DNA of 64,000 bases, taken from NCBI GenBank assembly GCA_944472155.2, contig OX235271.1, positions 27,970,977 to 28,034,976 on the forward strand. Reading direction: 5' to 3'. The position numbers and the translations under genes are program-made. Shown here in pieces: positions 53,705 through 64,000 of the stretch (its first letter is position 1; each line of letters starts with the position of its first letter). The DNA is from Trichobilharzia szidati. Its lineage: Eukaryota > Platyhelminthes > Trematoda > Strigeidida > Schistosomatidae. The notes under the pieces are model-generated. The model was not told the origin of the DNA and ran no database searches. It saw nothing but the letters and a program-made list of their open reading frames with translations.

Positions 53705-54144
53705 TATGTGAGTAAAATTCATTATCTTAACAAAATTGTGCACAGTAGAGACATCACATTTTACAATTAAAGCTTCCAGCTTAAGTTACAGGGGGCATAT
53801 TGTTTATATACTGAAAAATTGTGGCTGTTGAGGTGTTTCTCAGTGTCTTCGTGTACTCATGAACTGGGTGGTTTAATTGAGAAGCTTCCATCATTCTTCT
53901 TCTTTTGGACATCTTCCAGAATAAGTTAAATGCGGAAAGTGAAAGTTAAGTAATTCTCTTCATGGATGGAAAAAAAAACTTTCTCTACGATTTTAAAATC
54001 CTACAACCGGTTAACTTTTCTATTTGAGGCTTTGTTTCAAAGAATTACTGGTCCAGATCAACTGCCTAAAAATAAATTTAATGTTACGGTACTTTGGAGG
54101 TATTCAGATTTATAAACGCTTTTTGTTTTGTTTTTTTCCAATTC
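53705..54144. other. Spacer, nothing recognised
   Basis: AT-rich sequence with no frame, repeat or tRNA signal. Confidence 0.45.
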
Positions 54145-54340
54145 GTTTGCATTCAGAGCTTCGAGTTTTGAAGTTGTAGCAGCGGTTGGTATGACTGATT
54201 TACGGGGTCGGTTATGGTAACTTCAAACTCAACCTCCTCGTTTTTTCCCTGGGACTCACTATTGACTAGTGGGAGTGCTTCAGCTGGGAATCGGACTTAG
54301 CCCTTATGTGTGGCTCAAGGAGTATTCTACGGATGCACCA
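54145..54340 (-). repeat. Decayed SINE-1-type copy
   Basis: GAGCTTCGAGTTTTGAAGTT, GTAGCAGCGGTTGGTATGAC, TTTACGGGGTCGG and GCTGGGAATCGGACTTAGC follow inverted SINE-1 order (CAAGC..GAAGTTTCTGTAGCAGTG, TTACAGGATGGGG, GGGATCGAACCC). Confidence 0.5.
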
Positions 54341-54344
54341 TTCT

Positions 54345-54825
54345 TATTACGTTTCAGACTGCCTCTAACCATCGAATATCATCAAATCAATGTCCACCAT
54401 GATGGCGAGCCACCTCGAATGGTGGCCACATTGGAAACCTGATTGATACAATTCAGTTTGCACCGTCGATAGGACTTGACACATTACACTAGTTACTTTT
54501 TAATGTCTAATCAAAACCATAATACTTTTCCATGTTACCATTCTTTCTCTCGCACATTTTTGATCGTTATAAGACTTTTGAGTTTTTTCCTATTTTTTTT
54601 CTCTGTTTGCGTGTGCTACAAGAAGTTTGGCGAATTGAAGAGGTGCACTTCTGTGCAAAGTTCTATGTTGAAGCCCAATCAGTCAGTCAGTCAGTTAAGC
54701 ATATTTCCAAGTGATTGAGTATTTTTTTCACCCGTATTTTGTTTTCAGTACTTACAGATTCGGTAACCGACTGATTAAACAGGTATTGGAGCACATTCAT
54801 AAGTGTATTTGATGTAACGCACACT
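54345..54825. other. SINE-4 tail scrap, then spacer
   Basis: At 54361-54450, GCCTCTAACCATCGAATATC, GGCGAGCCACCTCGAATGG and TGGCCACATTGGAAACCTGA parallel the SINE-4 tail at 49180-49275. The rest contains a (CAGT)n run at about 54677-54695 and no gene. Confidence 0.45.
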
Positions 54826-55058
54826 GTGCGTCGGTGGCACAGCGGTTAGGACGCTCGCCGACCACGCACAGGGTCTGGGGTTCGATCCCCGGCCACAGAC
54901 GCACTCCTTTACCTCGCTAAGCCAGAAATAATGCTGGTGGAGAGGAAAGGTTGGGCATGAGGCTAGCAACCCCATCCTGTAAAATGAACACTGCTACAGA
55001 AACTTCAAGCCACTAGGTTGAGGCCCTATGTTCCACTGGGGAACGTGAAGGAAAAAAG
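54826..55058 (+). mobile_element. SINE-1, plus-strand copy
   Basis: GTGCGTCGGTGGCACAGCGG head, GGGGTTCGATCCCCGG B box with a CACA insertion before the closing GACGCAC, CTAAGCCAGAAATAATGCTG body and GTTGAGGCCCTATGTTCCAC tail with an A-rich end. No clear target duplication is seen. Confidence 0.88.
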
Positions 55059-55289
55059 AAATACTGATCCAGTGTGTCAGTAACTGAATGACGTTTCCAG
55101 ATCAATTTGATTATCCGTAATCAAATCATATTGATATTCTTTTTAGTAAGGTGAATTAAGCGTTCAGTAATCACAGCATTTTCAGTAACTTGCAGATAGA
55201 AGGAATATACATAGAATTTTGAATGCTCTTGAACTAAATCTCCTTTCGTTTTATACAAATACATCCTTGTGAATGAATACAACATTTCA

Positions 55290-56215
55290 TCAAAAATAAT
55301 ACAGCTGGTAGAGAAGAGAGCAAGAGGTGTAACAACAGAAGACAAGGGCCAGGCAACAGACCGTTTATTAAGGAAATGAATACATATTTATAGCTTTTCA
55401 TGTACATTATTATAGATTATTGTTAGCAGAAAAACACAGTCTCCTGAGTGGTTGTTTCTCACTGAAAGTTAATCTTTCATCTCCTTGTGGCTGTTTTTTG
55501 AATGTCAGATCATCTATATGCTAACTGTATCCGCCTATGCACAGTCTGCTGTGGTCGGTTGTTGAATCAGTCTTTATTCATATTTTTCTCAAGACGTAAA
55601 TTTTGACGTAAATTACTATCTACCGATTTGGCTAGCAGCCATTTCTCACCACATTCGTCAAATCGTTTGGACTGAAGTCGGCTTGATCTTCTTGATGCTG
55701 GCGTGTTCGTTGGTTTGTCTCGCTCTATCCACTTCTGGAGCTCGCTGACGTTCACCCGCTTCTCCCTGTTTGCATTTTTGATGGCATATACGTTACCCCG
55801 TCTCGCGGTGACCGTGTATGGTCCTTCCCACTTTGGTAGCAGTTTTCGCGCCCCTGGCACGTATCCGCCGGTGTTCCACCTATCTCTACATTTGACTTGA
55901 TCTCCGATCTAGAATGCAAGGCACTTCCCCTTTACCCTGTGTTCGGCTTTCCTAGCGTCCACTTTCTGCTTTCGTATTACGTTGTTGATGGCTTCTTTCC
56001 GCTCCGTCCGCCATCTCGTCACACTCCAATGCTGCTGGAGGGTCCAGGTCTTGTTATATATCGGTAGTCGTGGTTTCCTCCCACACATCAACTGAAACGG
56101 TGCTTTCTTCGTCGTTTCTTGCGCGGACGCACGATGTGCTAGCAGAATCAGTGAAAGCTCTGTCTCCCAGTTACGACCCTTTGTGGCCAGCCACTCTTTC
56201 AGCTCTCACCACAGT
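55290..56215 (-). pseudogene. Ty3/gypsy-like LTR retrotransposon, integrase C-terminus and 3' end
   Basis: On the minus strand one frame runs from about 56210 to 55567. It reads LILLAHRAS-type sequence, QLMCGRKPRLPIYN, then KCLAF, an in-frame TAG at 55909-55911, DQVKCRDRWNTGG, PGARKLLPKWEGPYTVTARR and VNVSELQKWIE. The order (Y/F..A.....T..SP..L..GR, then K.L.P.W.GPY.V......Y.V) is that of gypsy integrase C-termini, including the GPY/F motif at 55826-55834. Below 55567 the non-coding 3' part contains an AATAAA signal (inverse at 55364-55369), as expected in an LTR. Integrase inserts element DNA into chromosomes. The catalytic DDE core is not here, so the copy is truncated as well as interrupted by one stop. 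Confidence 0.8.
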
Positions 56216-56350
56216 GGTACTTGACAGCTGTTACATCTCTGTTTATGACTCCTCAGCAGCAAACACCTGTCATTCCACCGGGAACCTTCAGGTTACGAGA
56301 CTACTTAGGTCATTGACTATCCAGCCACTGGAATGGAATCCGCTAGCTGA
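56216..56350 (-). repeat. SINE-3, minus-strand fragment
   Basis: CTTGACAGCTGTTACATCTC, GACTCCTCAGCAGCAAACAC, CATTCCACCGGGAACCTTCA, GGTTACGAGACTA and CAGCCACTGGAATGGAATCC follow inverted SINE-3 order and abut the gypsy fragment, so one probably inserted at the other's edge. Confidence 0.55.
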
Positions 56351-56823
56351 ATAACTTTTGAAATTTTGCCTATTCTTGGAACAATAATGGTGTCTGATTA
56401 AAAGTATTCCTGCTTATTTTAAGAAAAACTTTCTTGTCCTTTTTAGTTGTTAAAAACTTTTCATCACTGTTTTGATATAAAACAGAAAGGCTAAGATGGA
56501 CATCATTGCGTAGTTGATGTATATCTGGCGGTCTGCTACCAGGATTTCCATCCATCAAAGTGCTGCTTAAACTCTTCTGCACTTCTTATTGTTTTATTTT
56601 TATAATTATATCAAATGATCAATATACATGAACTCGCGCGCATATTTAATTAGTTTCCCACTATTGTGCTGTGCAATTTTCGACATATAATGTACTTCAG
56701 ATTATCGCTTTACATGTAAATTCTGTATGAAGAAGAAGGATTTTGGAACTACATACGCTGAAAATTTCTGTAATATATGTTTTGATATATTGTCTGAAAT
56801 AAAGCTTTACTACTCTTGTTATT
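56351..56823. other. Spacer, nothing recognised
   Basis: No open frame with a motif and no shared repeat. Its last 12 bases serve as the target duplication of the next SINE-1. Confidence 0.45.
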
Positions 56824-57051
56824 GTGCGTCGGTGGTATGTGGTTAGGACGCTCGCCGGCCATGCACGTGGTACGGGGATCGGTCCCCGGCAGACGCACTC
56901 CTTTACTTTGCTTAGTCAGAAATAATGCTAGTGAAGAGGAAAGGTTGTGCATGAGGCTAGCAACACCATCCCATAAAATAAACCCTGCTAAAGAAACTTC
57001 AGGCCGCTAGCTTGAAGCCCTATGTTCCACTGGGGAATGTGAAGGAAAAAA
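56824..57051 (+). mobile_element. SINE-1 with target duplication
   Basis: GTGCGTCGGTGGTATGTGGT head, B box GGGGATCGGTCCCCGG, TTTAGTCAGAAATAATGCTA-like body and GCTTGAAGCCCTATGTTCCA tail with GTGAAGGAAAAAA. ACTCTTGTTATT (56812-56823) and ACTCTTATTATT (57052-57063) match at 11 of 12 bases. Confidence 0.88.
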
Positions 57052-57212
57052 ACTCTTATTATTATTTGCTCAAAAAGATAACTTTGAAAAACTCAGAATA
57101 AAACTAGGACCTTTATTTTTCTGAAAGCCTTTTTTGAAGTAATGAAATAACGAGTTATGTCATACAGAGGTTGACTTTTCAACTGTCAGTCTTTTAGGAA
57201 TTCAGTCCATCT

Positions 57213-57497
57213 AAAAGCAGATTGCACAACGCAATGTCTTAACCACTAGACCATGGCGGCGTCGGTGGCACAGTGGTAGAGTGCTTGCCGACCACACCTC
57301 ACGTGGTACAGGGTTTGATCCCTGGCCTCGAACGCGCTCCTTTATCTCACTAAGCCAGTAGTAAGACTGGTTAAGAGGGAAGGTTGGGTATGAGGTTAGC
57401 AACCCCATCCTGCAAGAATAAATACCACTGTTACTGAAACTTCAAGCCTCTAGCTTGAAGCTCCGTGCTCCACTGCATACGTAAAGGAATAAAAAAA
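57213..57497 (+). mobile_element. SINE-1 preceded by an inverted half-tRNA
   Basis: The SINE proper starts at about 57259 (GCGTCGGTGGCACAGTGGTA) and ends near 57497 in an A-rich run, with B box GGGTTTGATCCCTGG. Just left, TCTTAACCACTAGACCATGG is the reverse of a tRNA 5' half with an A box (CCATGGTCTAGTGGTTAAGA). AAAGCAGATTGCACAAC at 57214-57230 resembles AAAGGCAGACTGCATCAC at 57496-57513, suggesting the half-tRNA inserted together with the SINE. Confidence 0.75.
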
Positions 57498-57778
57498 GGC
57501 AGACTGCATCACTTGTCCACACATTACTCTAAGGAACTACTGTGCATCAAGGACATCTAAGCAGCTGTTCCCAAGACTCTTCATCGAAGAATATTCAAAG
57601 AATACGGTGGAACTGTGCAATTTGTAAGTGACAAATTTGATTCAATGTATTACCATTTTGTCCAAGTGCCTAGCCAACCCCTTTAGAATTTGGGTAGTTT
57701 GAATCGATTCAGCTTATTGAGCTCTGAGTAGAAGTGAGTACACTGTTGATAAGCTCAGCTCAGAATAAATAGAATATA

Positions 57779-57780
<2 letters not shown>

Positions 57781-57824
<44 letters not shown>
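57781..57824. repeat. (AT)22 microsatellite
   Basis: Forty-four bases of alternating AT, next to a partial AATATA-rich unit. Confidence 0.97.
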
Positions 57825-57829
<5 letters not shown>

Positions 57830-57834
57830 ATATT

Positions 57835-58510
57835 TATAGAATAATTCACAGGATCTATTTACCGAGATCACTACGTACCCGACTCATCTGTATTGCTGAA
57901 GCCATCTTTGACTATCGAAACAGAAAAGCCAGATCTCTGTGTACAGAAAAGTTCGTTCAACCCCTCCAACTTTCATGGTCTGAGTCCCTCTTAATCCCCA
58001 ATCATATTTTAGCTCTACCAATTTTTCATTTTTTCATTTTGTCTATTCAATTTGTATACTCTTCCTTATTACGTCAATTGTTACTATTACTACTCTCACT
58101 TTTAACTGTCCCCGGTATTATTTCACTTGTTCCACTTGTCATTCTAAATCAATTCCATTTTACAACATTAAATTCTATGCCATTAAATTTCACACATTAC
58201 GTAACGTTTTTATTTTATTCAATTTGTCTACTAATCTTATAATTGCAAACCCTTTTTCAAGTTCTATCCATCCTATGAATTATTCTATATATATGTCACA
58301 TTAATTTGCTTTACCACTTGACATTGAACTATGATTATAATCACAAACATTTTAGTTTTAATTGCATTTCATATTATTATTATTATTATTTTATGCATTC
58401 ACACCTATGATTCAATTCCCTCACCGGATATGACTTCTTAAAAACCACACATATACGATTGTACAGCTTGATAATAAATTCGTTGAAAAGAGTCTCTTGG
58501 CTGAGCCACT
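57835..58510 (+). pseudogene. Penelope-like element, C-terminus and 3' terminal region
   Basis: Near 57845-57990 the plus strand reads YLPRSLRTRLICIAEAIFDY, RNRKARSLCTEKFVQPLQLS-W. This is the PLE C-terminal block (R.LRIAEA.AI..R.P.LC.QK..V..L.L.W) also found at 5400-5500 and 41880-42000. The 3' region runs on with AT-rich sequence and at 58464-58503 shows the same hammerhead-like layout as 42191-42240, here with the core changed to TTGATAA: helix I CAGC/GCTG, GAAA at 58485-58488 and helix III AAGAG/CTCTT. No RT or nuclease core remains. Confidence 0.7.
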
Positions 58511-59023
58511 TGTTTTGATTTTTTATTTGTTACAATGAGAATTTTCCATGAATCTTATTCAGCGCAACATTTTTGTCTTTAATTAAATCAAAGTGACTTA
58601 GAGCTTATAAAGTGTGGTATATAAAAAATAGGTTGTACCACTGAAAGCTGTATCATAATGCTTTTTAGACATACTTTAATTTGACCATCGATTCATTTTA
58701 AAATCTTATCTGTATGTTTCAACTCCCTTCACTTTTCTACGATTTCGGTTTTAAGCTACTTACAAATAAAAAGTAGTATAAACATAACTGTTTAATGTGC
58801 TAAATTATCTAGTCCGCTACATAATTTCAGAGATAATTTTGTTTATTAATATCGTAATATGTTTGAAGTTGGATCGCGAACCGATAACTTTGAGAAAGAC
58901 ACTGAAGAATAGATCAGATGTTGTGATCCGAATCATTTTGATTATCGGATGTAAGTATGTTGAAATTTCAGTTCCTCAAACTGTGCAAATTGATTTAAGG
59001 TGTTACCAATTCAGTTCACCTCG
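58511..59023. other. Spacer, nothing recognised
   Basis: AT-rich. The 76-codon frame at 58797-59027 has no known motif and ends in the next repeat. Confidence 0.45.
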
Positions 59024-59190
59024 GTAATTAGTCAGAAATCAACTGTCTGAGCTAAATGCAAGACTGGGTACACTACTGATGAGGTTGGCTCCAAAAGGGT
59101 GAAACGGCAGCCTGGCTAGCAAGCACTAATGGTTGACATGGTGGCATACATCTACTCATTTCAATCAATCAGTAGTATACTGTTTTAAGC
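59024..59190 (+). repeat. Repeat G with intact CTGATGA and GAAAC
   Basis: Best-preserved core of the four copies: CTGATGA at 59076-59082 and GAAAC at 59101-59105, preceded by GGGTACACTA. The 18 bases between the boxes pair only weakly (CTC with GGG), while the sister at 4616 pairs better there. The tail CAATCAATCAGTAGTATACT is shared. Confidence 0.5.
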
Positions 59191-59414
59191 GAAAATTTTG
59201 CTACTGTAGTCAATAACATCAAGTAGATTACATAATGTGAGGTGAATAATTAGGCTACCAGAGGAAACTGTCGTAGAATGTCACCCCGTCATGTTGTGTA
59301 GATCGTAAATGATGAATTGATTTGCAATTTGCGGATTTTTACCACACTCACTAACATTGGATCACTTGATTTAAGAATCAAACTGATTCAACCAACACGG
59401 GGGTCTATTTGACA

Positions 59415-59520
59415 TAAATTTATTTCACAAAACACACAGTAAAACAATGCTTTAATAACTGGTTGATGTTTTGAGCACAGTTTATTACTCATAGTCATAT
59501 CATCAATATGTAATTGCTGG
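59415..59520 (-). repeat. Penelope-like terminal fragment
   Basis: CACAAAACACACAGTAAAAC, ACTGGTTGATGTTTTGAGCA and TCATAGTCATATCATCAATA run parallel to the left inverted end of the mini-PLE at 53055-53140 (ACACAGTGAAACAG, CTGGATGACGTTTCGAACA, ACAGTCATATCAATTATA). Confidence 0.5.
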
Positions 59521-59784
59521 GCCTCCTAACTTCCTGTTACAGACCTATTCTCCCTTGAGTTTATTATTGCTAACATTGGTGTTGTCTCACTTCAGTTGCA
59601 TGCATTTTGGTGTCTATGCGATGTAAAAAGATTCAGTGATAAGCTTTTCTCTCACCACCTAGTCATATAATTTTCTTTTTAATAATTTCATCCTATATCA
59701 CCCTGTTTTGTGACCAAATGAAAGCGAATGCATTTCAATGGCTGGAACTTTATCCAGATTGTTTAGCATCTTAAATCAAGCGAA

Positions 59785-60297
59785 ATTCTTATATTCTAAA
59801 GAAAGGATACTTATTCAAACTACCAAAGAAAGGAGACTTAAGTCAATGCAAGAACTGGTGCAGAATTATGCTCCTGTCCATCCCAAGCAAAATACTAAGC
59901 CGCATCATCCTGGAGAGAATCAAACATGCCCTGGATGAAAAACTTCGACCAGAACAGGCTGGATTCAGGAGGAACAAGTCATGCATCGATCGAATCGCAA
60001 CACTACGGATCATCATTGAACAAAGCTTGGAATGGTAGTCACCTCTCTATCTCAACTTCATCGACTTTGAAAAGGCCTTCGACAGCGTCGATCGAGAGGT
60101 GATTTGGAAACTACTTCACTACTACGGGTGCCACCGACAATTATACATCTCATCCAACAGCTGTACGACAATGCTGCATGCCAAGTAATCCACAACGGGA
60201 AACTTACGGAACCCTTCGAAGTGAGAACAGGAGTAAGACAAGGCTGACCACTATCGCCAATGATTTTCCTGATTGCAGTAGATTGTATAATGCGACA
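59785..60297 (+). mobile_element. RTE-A RT fragment cut by the RTE-B insertion
   Basis: AGGATACTTATTCAAACTAC, CAAAGAAAGGAGACTTAAGT (in frame LPKKGDLS elsewhere), CTAAGCCGCATCATCCTGGA, GAACAGGCTGGATTCAGGAG and TCGACTTTGAAAAGGCCTTC (FIDFEKAFDSVD, motif A kept). It ends at TAATGCGACAGACAG, where RTE-B starts. In the copy at 1260-2370 RTE-A continues beyond that point. Confidence 0.8.
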
Positions 60298-63200
60298 GAC
60301 AGACACACCGAAAGCTGCTACCTTGACGTGGTGGTCGGGCTTGAACACTGCAATGACCCAACAAGCTATACTGGCTGGAACTTATGTTCCTGCAGGTCTT
60401 ACCATGCCAGAAAGGTTGTTTGGATAGCGGTTAGACTAAAAGCAGTTACCCAATCCAATCCTATGACTTCAAACAAATCACAAAATATCATGCCAGATCG
60501 GTCGGGGCCCGGATTAACAACGACCGCTCTTCCTGATGCCGTGTCACAGGGCAGAAGTGATAAATACGCTACTGAGACACACCAAATAAAAAAGAACAAA
60601 CAAAAACAGGCCGTGTGTGACCGGCCTCAAGCAGTTGTCCCCTGGGCTCTGCGGTCACGCAACCAACTTCCACGGTGTGGGCAGCCGGGAAGTAACAATC
60701 GCCCTCACAACCCGAAGAGCACGCGAAACCTCTCTGTTCCTCACTCACCTTTGTCTTCATCTTCATCTCTATTATCTTACCTTCCTTCTACTAATGCAAC
60801 TCCTCTACTTAATGGCTCTTCACTTCCTCTTCACTCTGTGTGCACTGATAACGATGGAAGCCAAAAAGCCACCATCGATAGTCTCCTAAAGCCACGTCAT
60901 CAATTTCATATAGGGGCACTTAATGTTAGGACACTTTGCCAAATAGGACAACAGGCATCACTAGCCAAGACTCTGGCATCCCGAGCCATTGATGTATGTT
61001 GTGTTTCAGAAACACGCATACAGGACCCAAGTGTGGTTATTCATCTAACCCCACCTGGTCAACAGGATGAATCTGCAAAATTCACCTTGAGGGTGTCAGG
61101 AGATGAGACGGCTAGCTCACGAGGATTAGCTGGTGTTGGGATAGCTCTGAGTACTAGGGCAGAAAAGACATTACTTGACTGGATCCCGGTAGATAGCCGA
61201 ATGTGTGCTGTCCGTTTGAACGGATCAGTGAAAAGGAGAAAGGACTGCACTACTCGCCGATGCCTTTTCGTAATCTTCGCCTACGCCCCCACTGACTGCA
61301 GTTCGGATGAAACGAAGGATGAGTTCTACCAAAAGCTGTCTAGTTTGCTGCGAAAGGCTAAACGCTCAGATATAGTCGTTTTAACTGGTGACTTTAATGC
61401 TCAAGTGGGGAAATTGTGTCAATCTGAGAAGAATGTCGGTGGCACATACGGAATTCCGTGCCAGCGAACCGACAACGGTGACTGTCTCCTACAGTTCTGT
61501 TCAGATAATCACTTGTTTCTTGTAAGCACTAACTTCAAACACAAGGAGAGACACTGTTTGACCTGGCGACCTCCATCATCAAACCAACGCTGGACACAAA
61601 TAGACCACATAGCAATAAGCTATCGTTGGCGTGGGTCGGTAGGGGATTGTCGCTCCTTCTGGAACATGTGTGTAGATACCAACCACGCACTGGTCCGCGC
61701 TCGTGTGTGCTTACGACTGAACGGACGTAGGAAACAGCTGGCGGTAAAACCATCACGTCCCCAGCTCGATCAGCAAACTAAGTCCCTATTTGAGGAAGAA
61801 CTAGCTAAACACATATCTGAGTTTGACAGCTGCGCTCATCCTGAAGAAGCCTGGAAAAATATTCAGTCAGCCATAGATACAGCTGTAAAAGCTGTGAATA
61901 AGGTAAATCCAAAGGTGAGTAAAAACCATTGGATTTCGACTGCCTCATCCGAACTGATAGATGCTAGAAGACTTATTCCGGCGAGCTCCGAATTCAATGA
62001 GGAGCGAAAGCTGCACAAAAAGAAACTTACGAAAAGTCTCCGCAAGGACCGTGAACAGTGGTGGTTGACAAAGGCGAAAGAGATGGAAAAAGCATCGGCG
62101 ATAGGCAACACTAGGCAACTCTTTAGACTCATCAGGGAAACGGGTGGGAGAAGGCAAATCATAAGTGAGACTATTTGTGAGAAAAATGGCTCCTTAATTA
62201 GCTCTCAGGATAGACGCCTCGAACGCTGGAAAGAACACTTCGAGGAACAGTTTAACTTGCCTACAGCCACACTGAGCCTCCCCGCCATCCAGCACACACC
62301 CGAATGGGACATAGACACTGGCCCGCCGTCTGTAAGTGAGGTCACCAAAGCTATCTGTAATTTGAAACGAGGCAAAGCGGCAGGACCCAACGGAATTATT
62401 CCGGATGTGTTTAAATATGGGGGTGACATGCTAGTATGTAGTTTAACTAAGGTACTAGGTAACGTCTGGGAATCAGAGACGGTTCCATCAGACTGGGGTA
62501 AGTCACTTATCATACCAGTATTCAAGAAGGGAGACAAGTCCTCATGTGATAATCATAGAGGAATCAGCCTAACGAACATAGTCTCTAAAATCCTAAGCTC
62601 AGTTATCATGAACAGACTAAGCCGAAATAGGGAGGAACAAACGAGGGAAAATCAAGTGGGCTTTAGGCCAGGTAGAGGGTGCATAGATCATATCTTCAAT
62701 CTCCGACAGATCCTAGAACATAGGCACACTTTTAGGCGTCCAACAATTGCCATATTTCTTGACTTGAAGGCGGCCTTCGACTCCGTGGATCGACAGGTTC
62801 TATGGCAATGTTTGACTATGAAAAGAGTGCCAAGAAAGTACATTGCACTAATCAAGGCACTCTACTCAAACTCACGTAGCTGTTTAAGGGCTTATGGGGA
62901 ATTGTCATCTGAATTGATAACAACCAGCGGTGTCCGTCAGGGATGTCCACTTTCCTCATTTCTGTTTAAATTCATCATAGATATCCTAATGGAACTATCC
63001 TTAACCGAACGTAACGACTTAGGAATCGACTTGTTACCAGGGAATAGTCTTATAGACTTAGAATGCGCAGACGACATAGTCCTGTTAGGGGAGGACGCTG
63101 ACAAAATGCAGAGTCTTCTGAACACCTTGAGCAGCAATCTTCGTATGTTTGGCATGCGATTCGCCCCTGTGAAATGTAAGATGCTGCTACAGGACTGGAC

Positions 63201-64000
63201 TACGTCAACTCCAAGCTTCGTGATAGGGAGTGAAGTGATAGAACATGTTGACCACTTCACCTATTTGGGAAGTTGTATCAGCACCAACGGATTGATTGGT
63301 GACGAAATTACAGCACGGATCCAGAAAGCTCGGGCTGCTTTCGCTAACTTACACCGTCTCTGGCGTAGGCGTGACATCCGGCTGTCAACCAAGGGACGTG
63401 TATACTGCTCAGCAGTTCGCTCCGTCCTTCTCTATGGCGGTGAGACGTGGCCATTGAGAGCGGAAGACATGAAGAGATTGTCTGTTTTTGACCACAGATG
63501 TTTACGATCTCTTTCTCACGTTAGGTGGTATAATAAGGTAAGTAATGTTGACGTTAGGCGTAGTGTTGGGCAAAGAGGGAAAATCAATCGACGAGGCTAT
63601 AAAGTTACATAGATTGAGATGGCTAGGTCACGTGCTGCGCATGCCTAGCCATCGCCTCCCCCGACGGACGGGCATTACTAGCTGATAAAGGTGCAGGTTG
63701 GAAAAGGGTAAGTGGTGGCCAAACAAATACATGGCATCAATCCATGAAATCCTTGACAGTTAAACTGGGTCAGGTAGGGAGATGCAGACTTCCGGGTTGG
63801 GGCTCTCGGGACTCTAAGAATCAATGGCTGGAGACAATAGGCGACATGGCTCGAAATCGTTGTCAATGGCGGAGATGTATTCAGTCTCTTTAACCTTCAT
63901 ACTCCTTTCTACCATTACTCATTCTGTTTCACTCTTATACTTGTCAAAACTCTATTGATTCTCTTCATCACTCATTTTCTTGTCTACCTATGTGTGCTAT
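60298..64000 (+). mobile_element. RTE-B LINE, nearly complete, 3' end beyond the window
   Basis: Starts with ACACCGAAAGCTGCTACCTT..GACGTGGTGGTCGGG, directly after an RTE-A fragment. It carries the long EN-RT frame and a 3' untranslated region still matching 29330-29650 when the window ends at CTATGTGTGCTAT. Judging by the copy at 29066-29700, only about 60-70 bases of the 3' end are missing. This is the only element here that keeps both endonuclease and reverse transcriptase. Confidence 0.88.
60463..63612 (+). pseudogene. RTE-B endonuclease-reverse transcriptase, near-intact
   Basis: Likely start is the ATG at 60463; the open frame begins at 60178, but its first 40 codons belong to the RTE-A fragment. 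Numbering from 60178: AP-type endonuclease at 245-505 with LNVRT (N249), SETR (E278), GDFNAQ (D405, N407), QIDHI (D476, H477) and TNH (501-503, where the family usually has SDH). RT at about 720-1010 with fingers GKAAGPNGI, motif A LDLKAAFDSVD (D862), motif B SGVRQGCPLS (917-926) and motif C ECADDIV (962-968), where the family has YADD or FADD. C-terminus: LLYGGETWPLRAEDMKRLSV. After VDVRR two bases are missing (near 63562) compared with the copy at 29200, so the last 45 or so residues ([17 protein letters not shown]) are out of frame. The enzyme nicks target DNA and copies element RNA in place. This copy is probably inactive but recent. Confidence 0.88.

Noticed and set aside
54775..54975. 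Recurrent frame beginning MGLLASCPTFPLHQHYFW (also 48323-48541 on the other strand and 57211-57408)
   Set aside because: It is the antisense translation of SINE-1. It recurs because the repeat recurs, and nothing suggests a protein.

Overview
This is animal DNA almost filled with transposable elements, and the blood-fluke genus Schistosoma fits best. The evidence is: an Smalpha-type SINE fragment carrying a hammerhead ribozyme; dozens of 5'-truncated RTE-like LINE copies whose proteins match the schistosome style (conserved words such as FADD, NTNVKSV, GHTLR and ETWPLRAED); Penelope-like elements (PLEs) with GIY-YIG domains; a Merlin-type DNA transposon; AT-rich spacers; and no operons or dense host coding sequence. 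The species cannot be fixed from sequence alone. I found no host exon that I would defend.

Names used here are local. RTE-A is a LINE whose 3' end reads AAGCCCTATGTTCC..GGAAC followed by AAT-rich repeats. RTE-B is a second LINE (the long ORF near 60-64 kb). SINE-1 has a tRNA head and an RTE-A-like 3' tail. SINE-2 has a similar head but a different tail. SINE-3 and SINE-4 are two other tRNA-headed families. Repeat E, repeat F and repeat G are dispersed repeats seen two to four times each; repeat G carries hammerhead-like cores. Boundaries of old copies are good to about 10-40 bases.

Layout. 0-10.6 kb: RTE-A copies, two repeat G copies, a PLE tail, a palindromic SINE-3 pair, the Smalpha hammerhead, and a long RTE-A copy with a SINE-2 nested in it. 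10.6-18 kb: a quiet spacer, an RTE-B tail, a second SINE-3 palindrome, an interrupted PLE, a SINE-1, and a broken Merlin transposase abutting an RTE-A tail. 18-25 kb: a quiet spacer, then stacked minus-strand RTE-A copies. 25-27.4 kb: two PLE copies head to head, one later hit by a SINE-1 with an exact 11-base target duplication. 29-37 kb: an RTE-B tail and a 1-kb inverted duplication about 4.5 kb apart, with a young RTE-A insertion between the arms. 37-43 kb: SINEs, a decayed reverse transcriptase and two PLE copies. 43.5-52.7 kb: a long decayed RTE-A followed by younger copies and a SINE-3 block with a perfect hairpin. 53-60 kb: a mini-PLE with inverted termini, a gypsy integrase end, three SINE-1 copies and another PLE. 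60.3-64 kb: a nearly complete RTE-B element that inserted into an RTE-A fragment.

How the parts relate: the LINEs supply endonuclease and reverse transcriptase. SINE-1 has a 3' tail resembling RTE-A and so probably uses its machinery. PLEs and Smalpha-like SINEs are the families known to carry hammerhead ribozymes, and the window holds one good and several weaker candidates. Every coding copy I could follow has at least one disabling change, so the window looks like a layered record of insertions rather than active genes.
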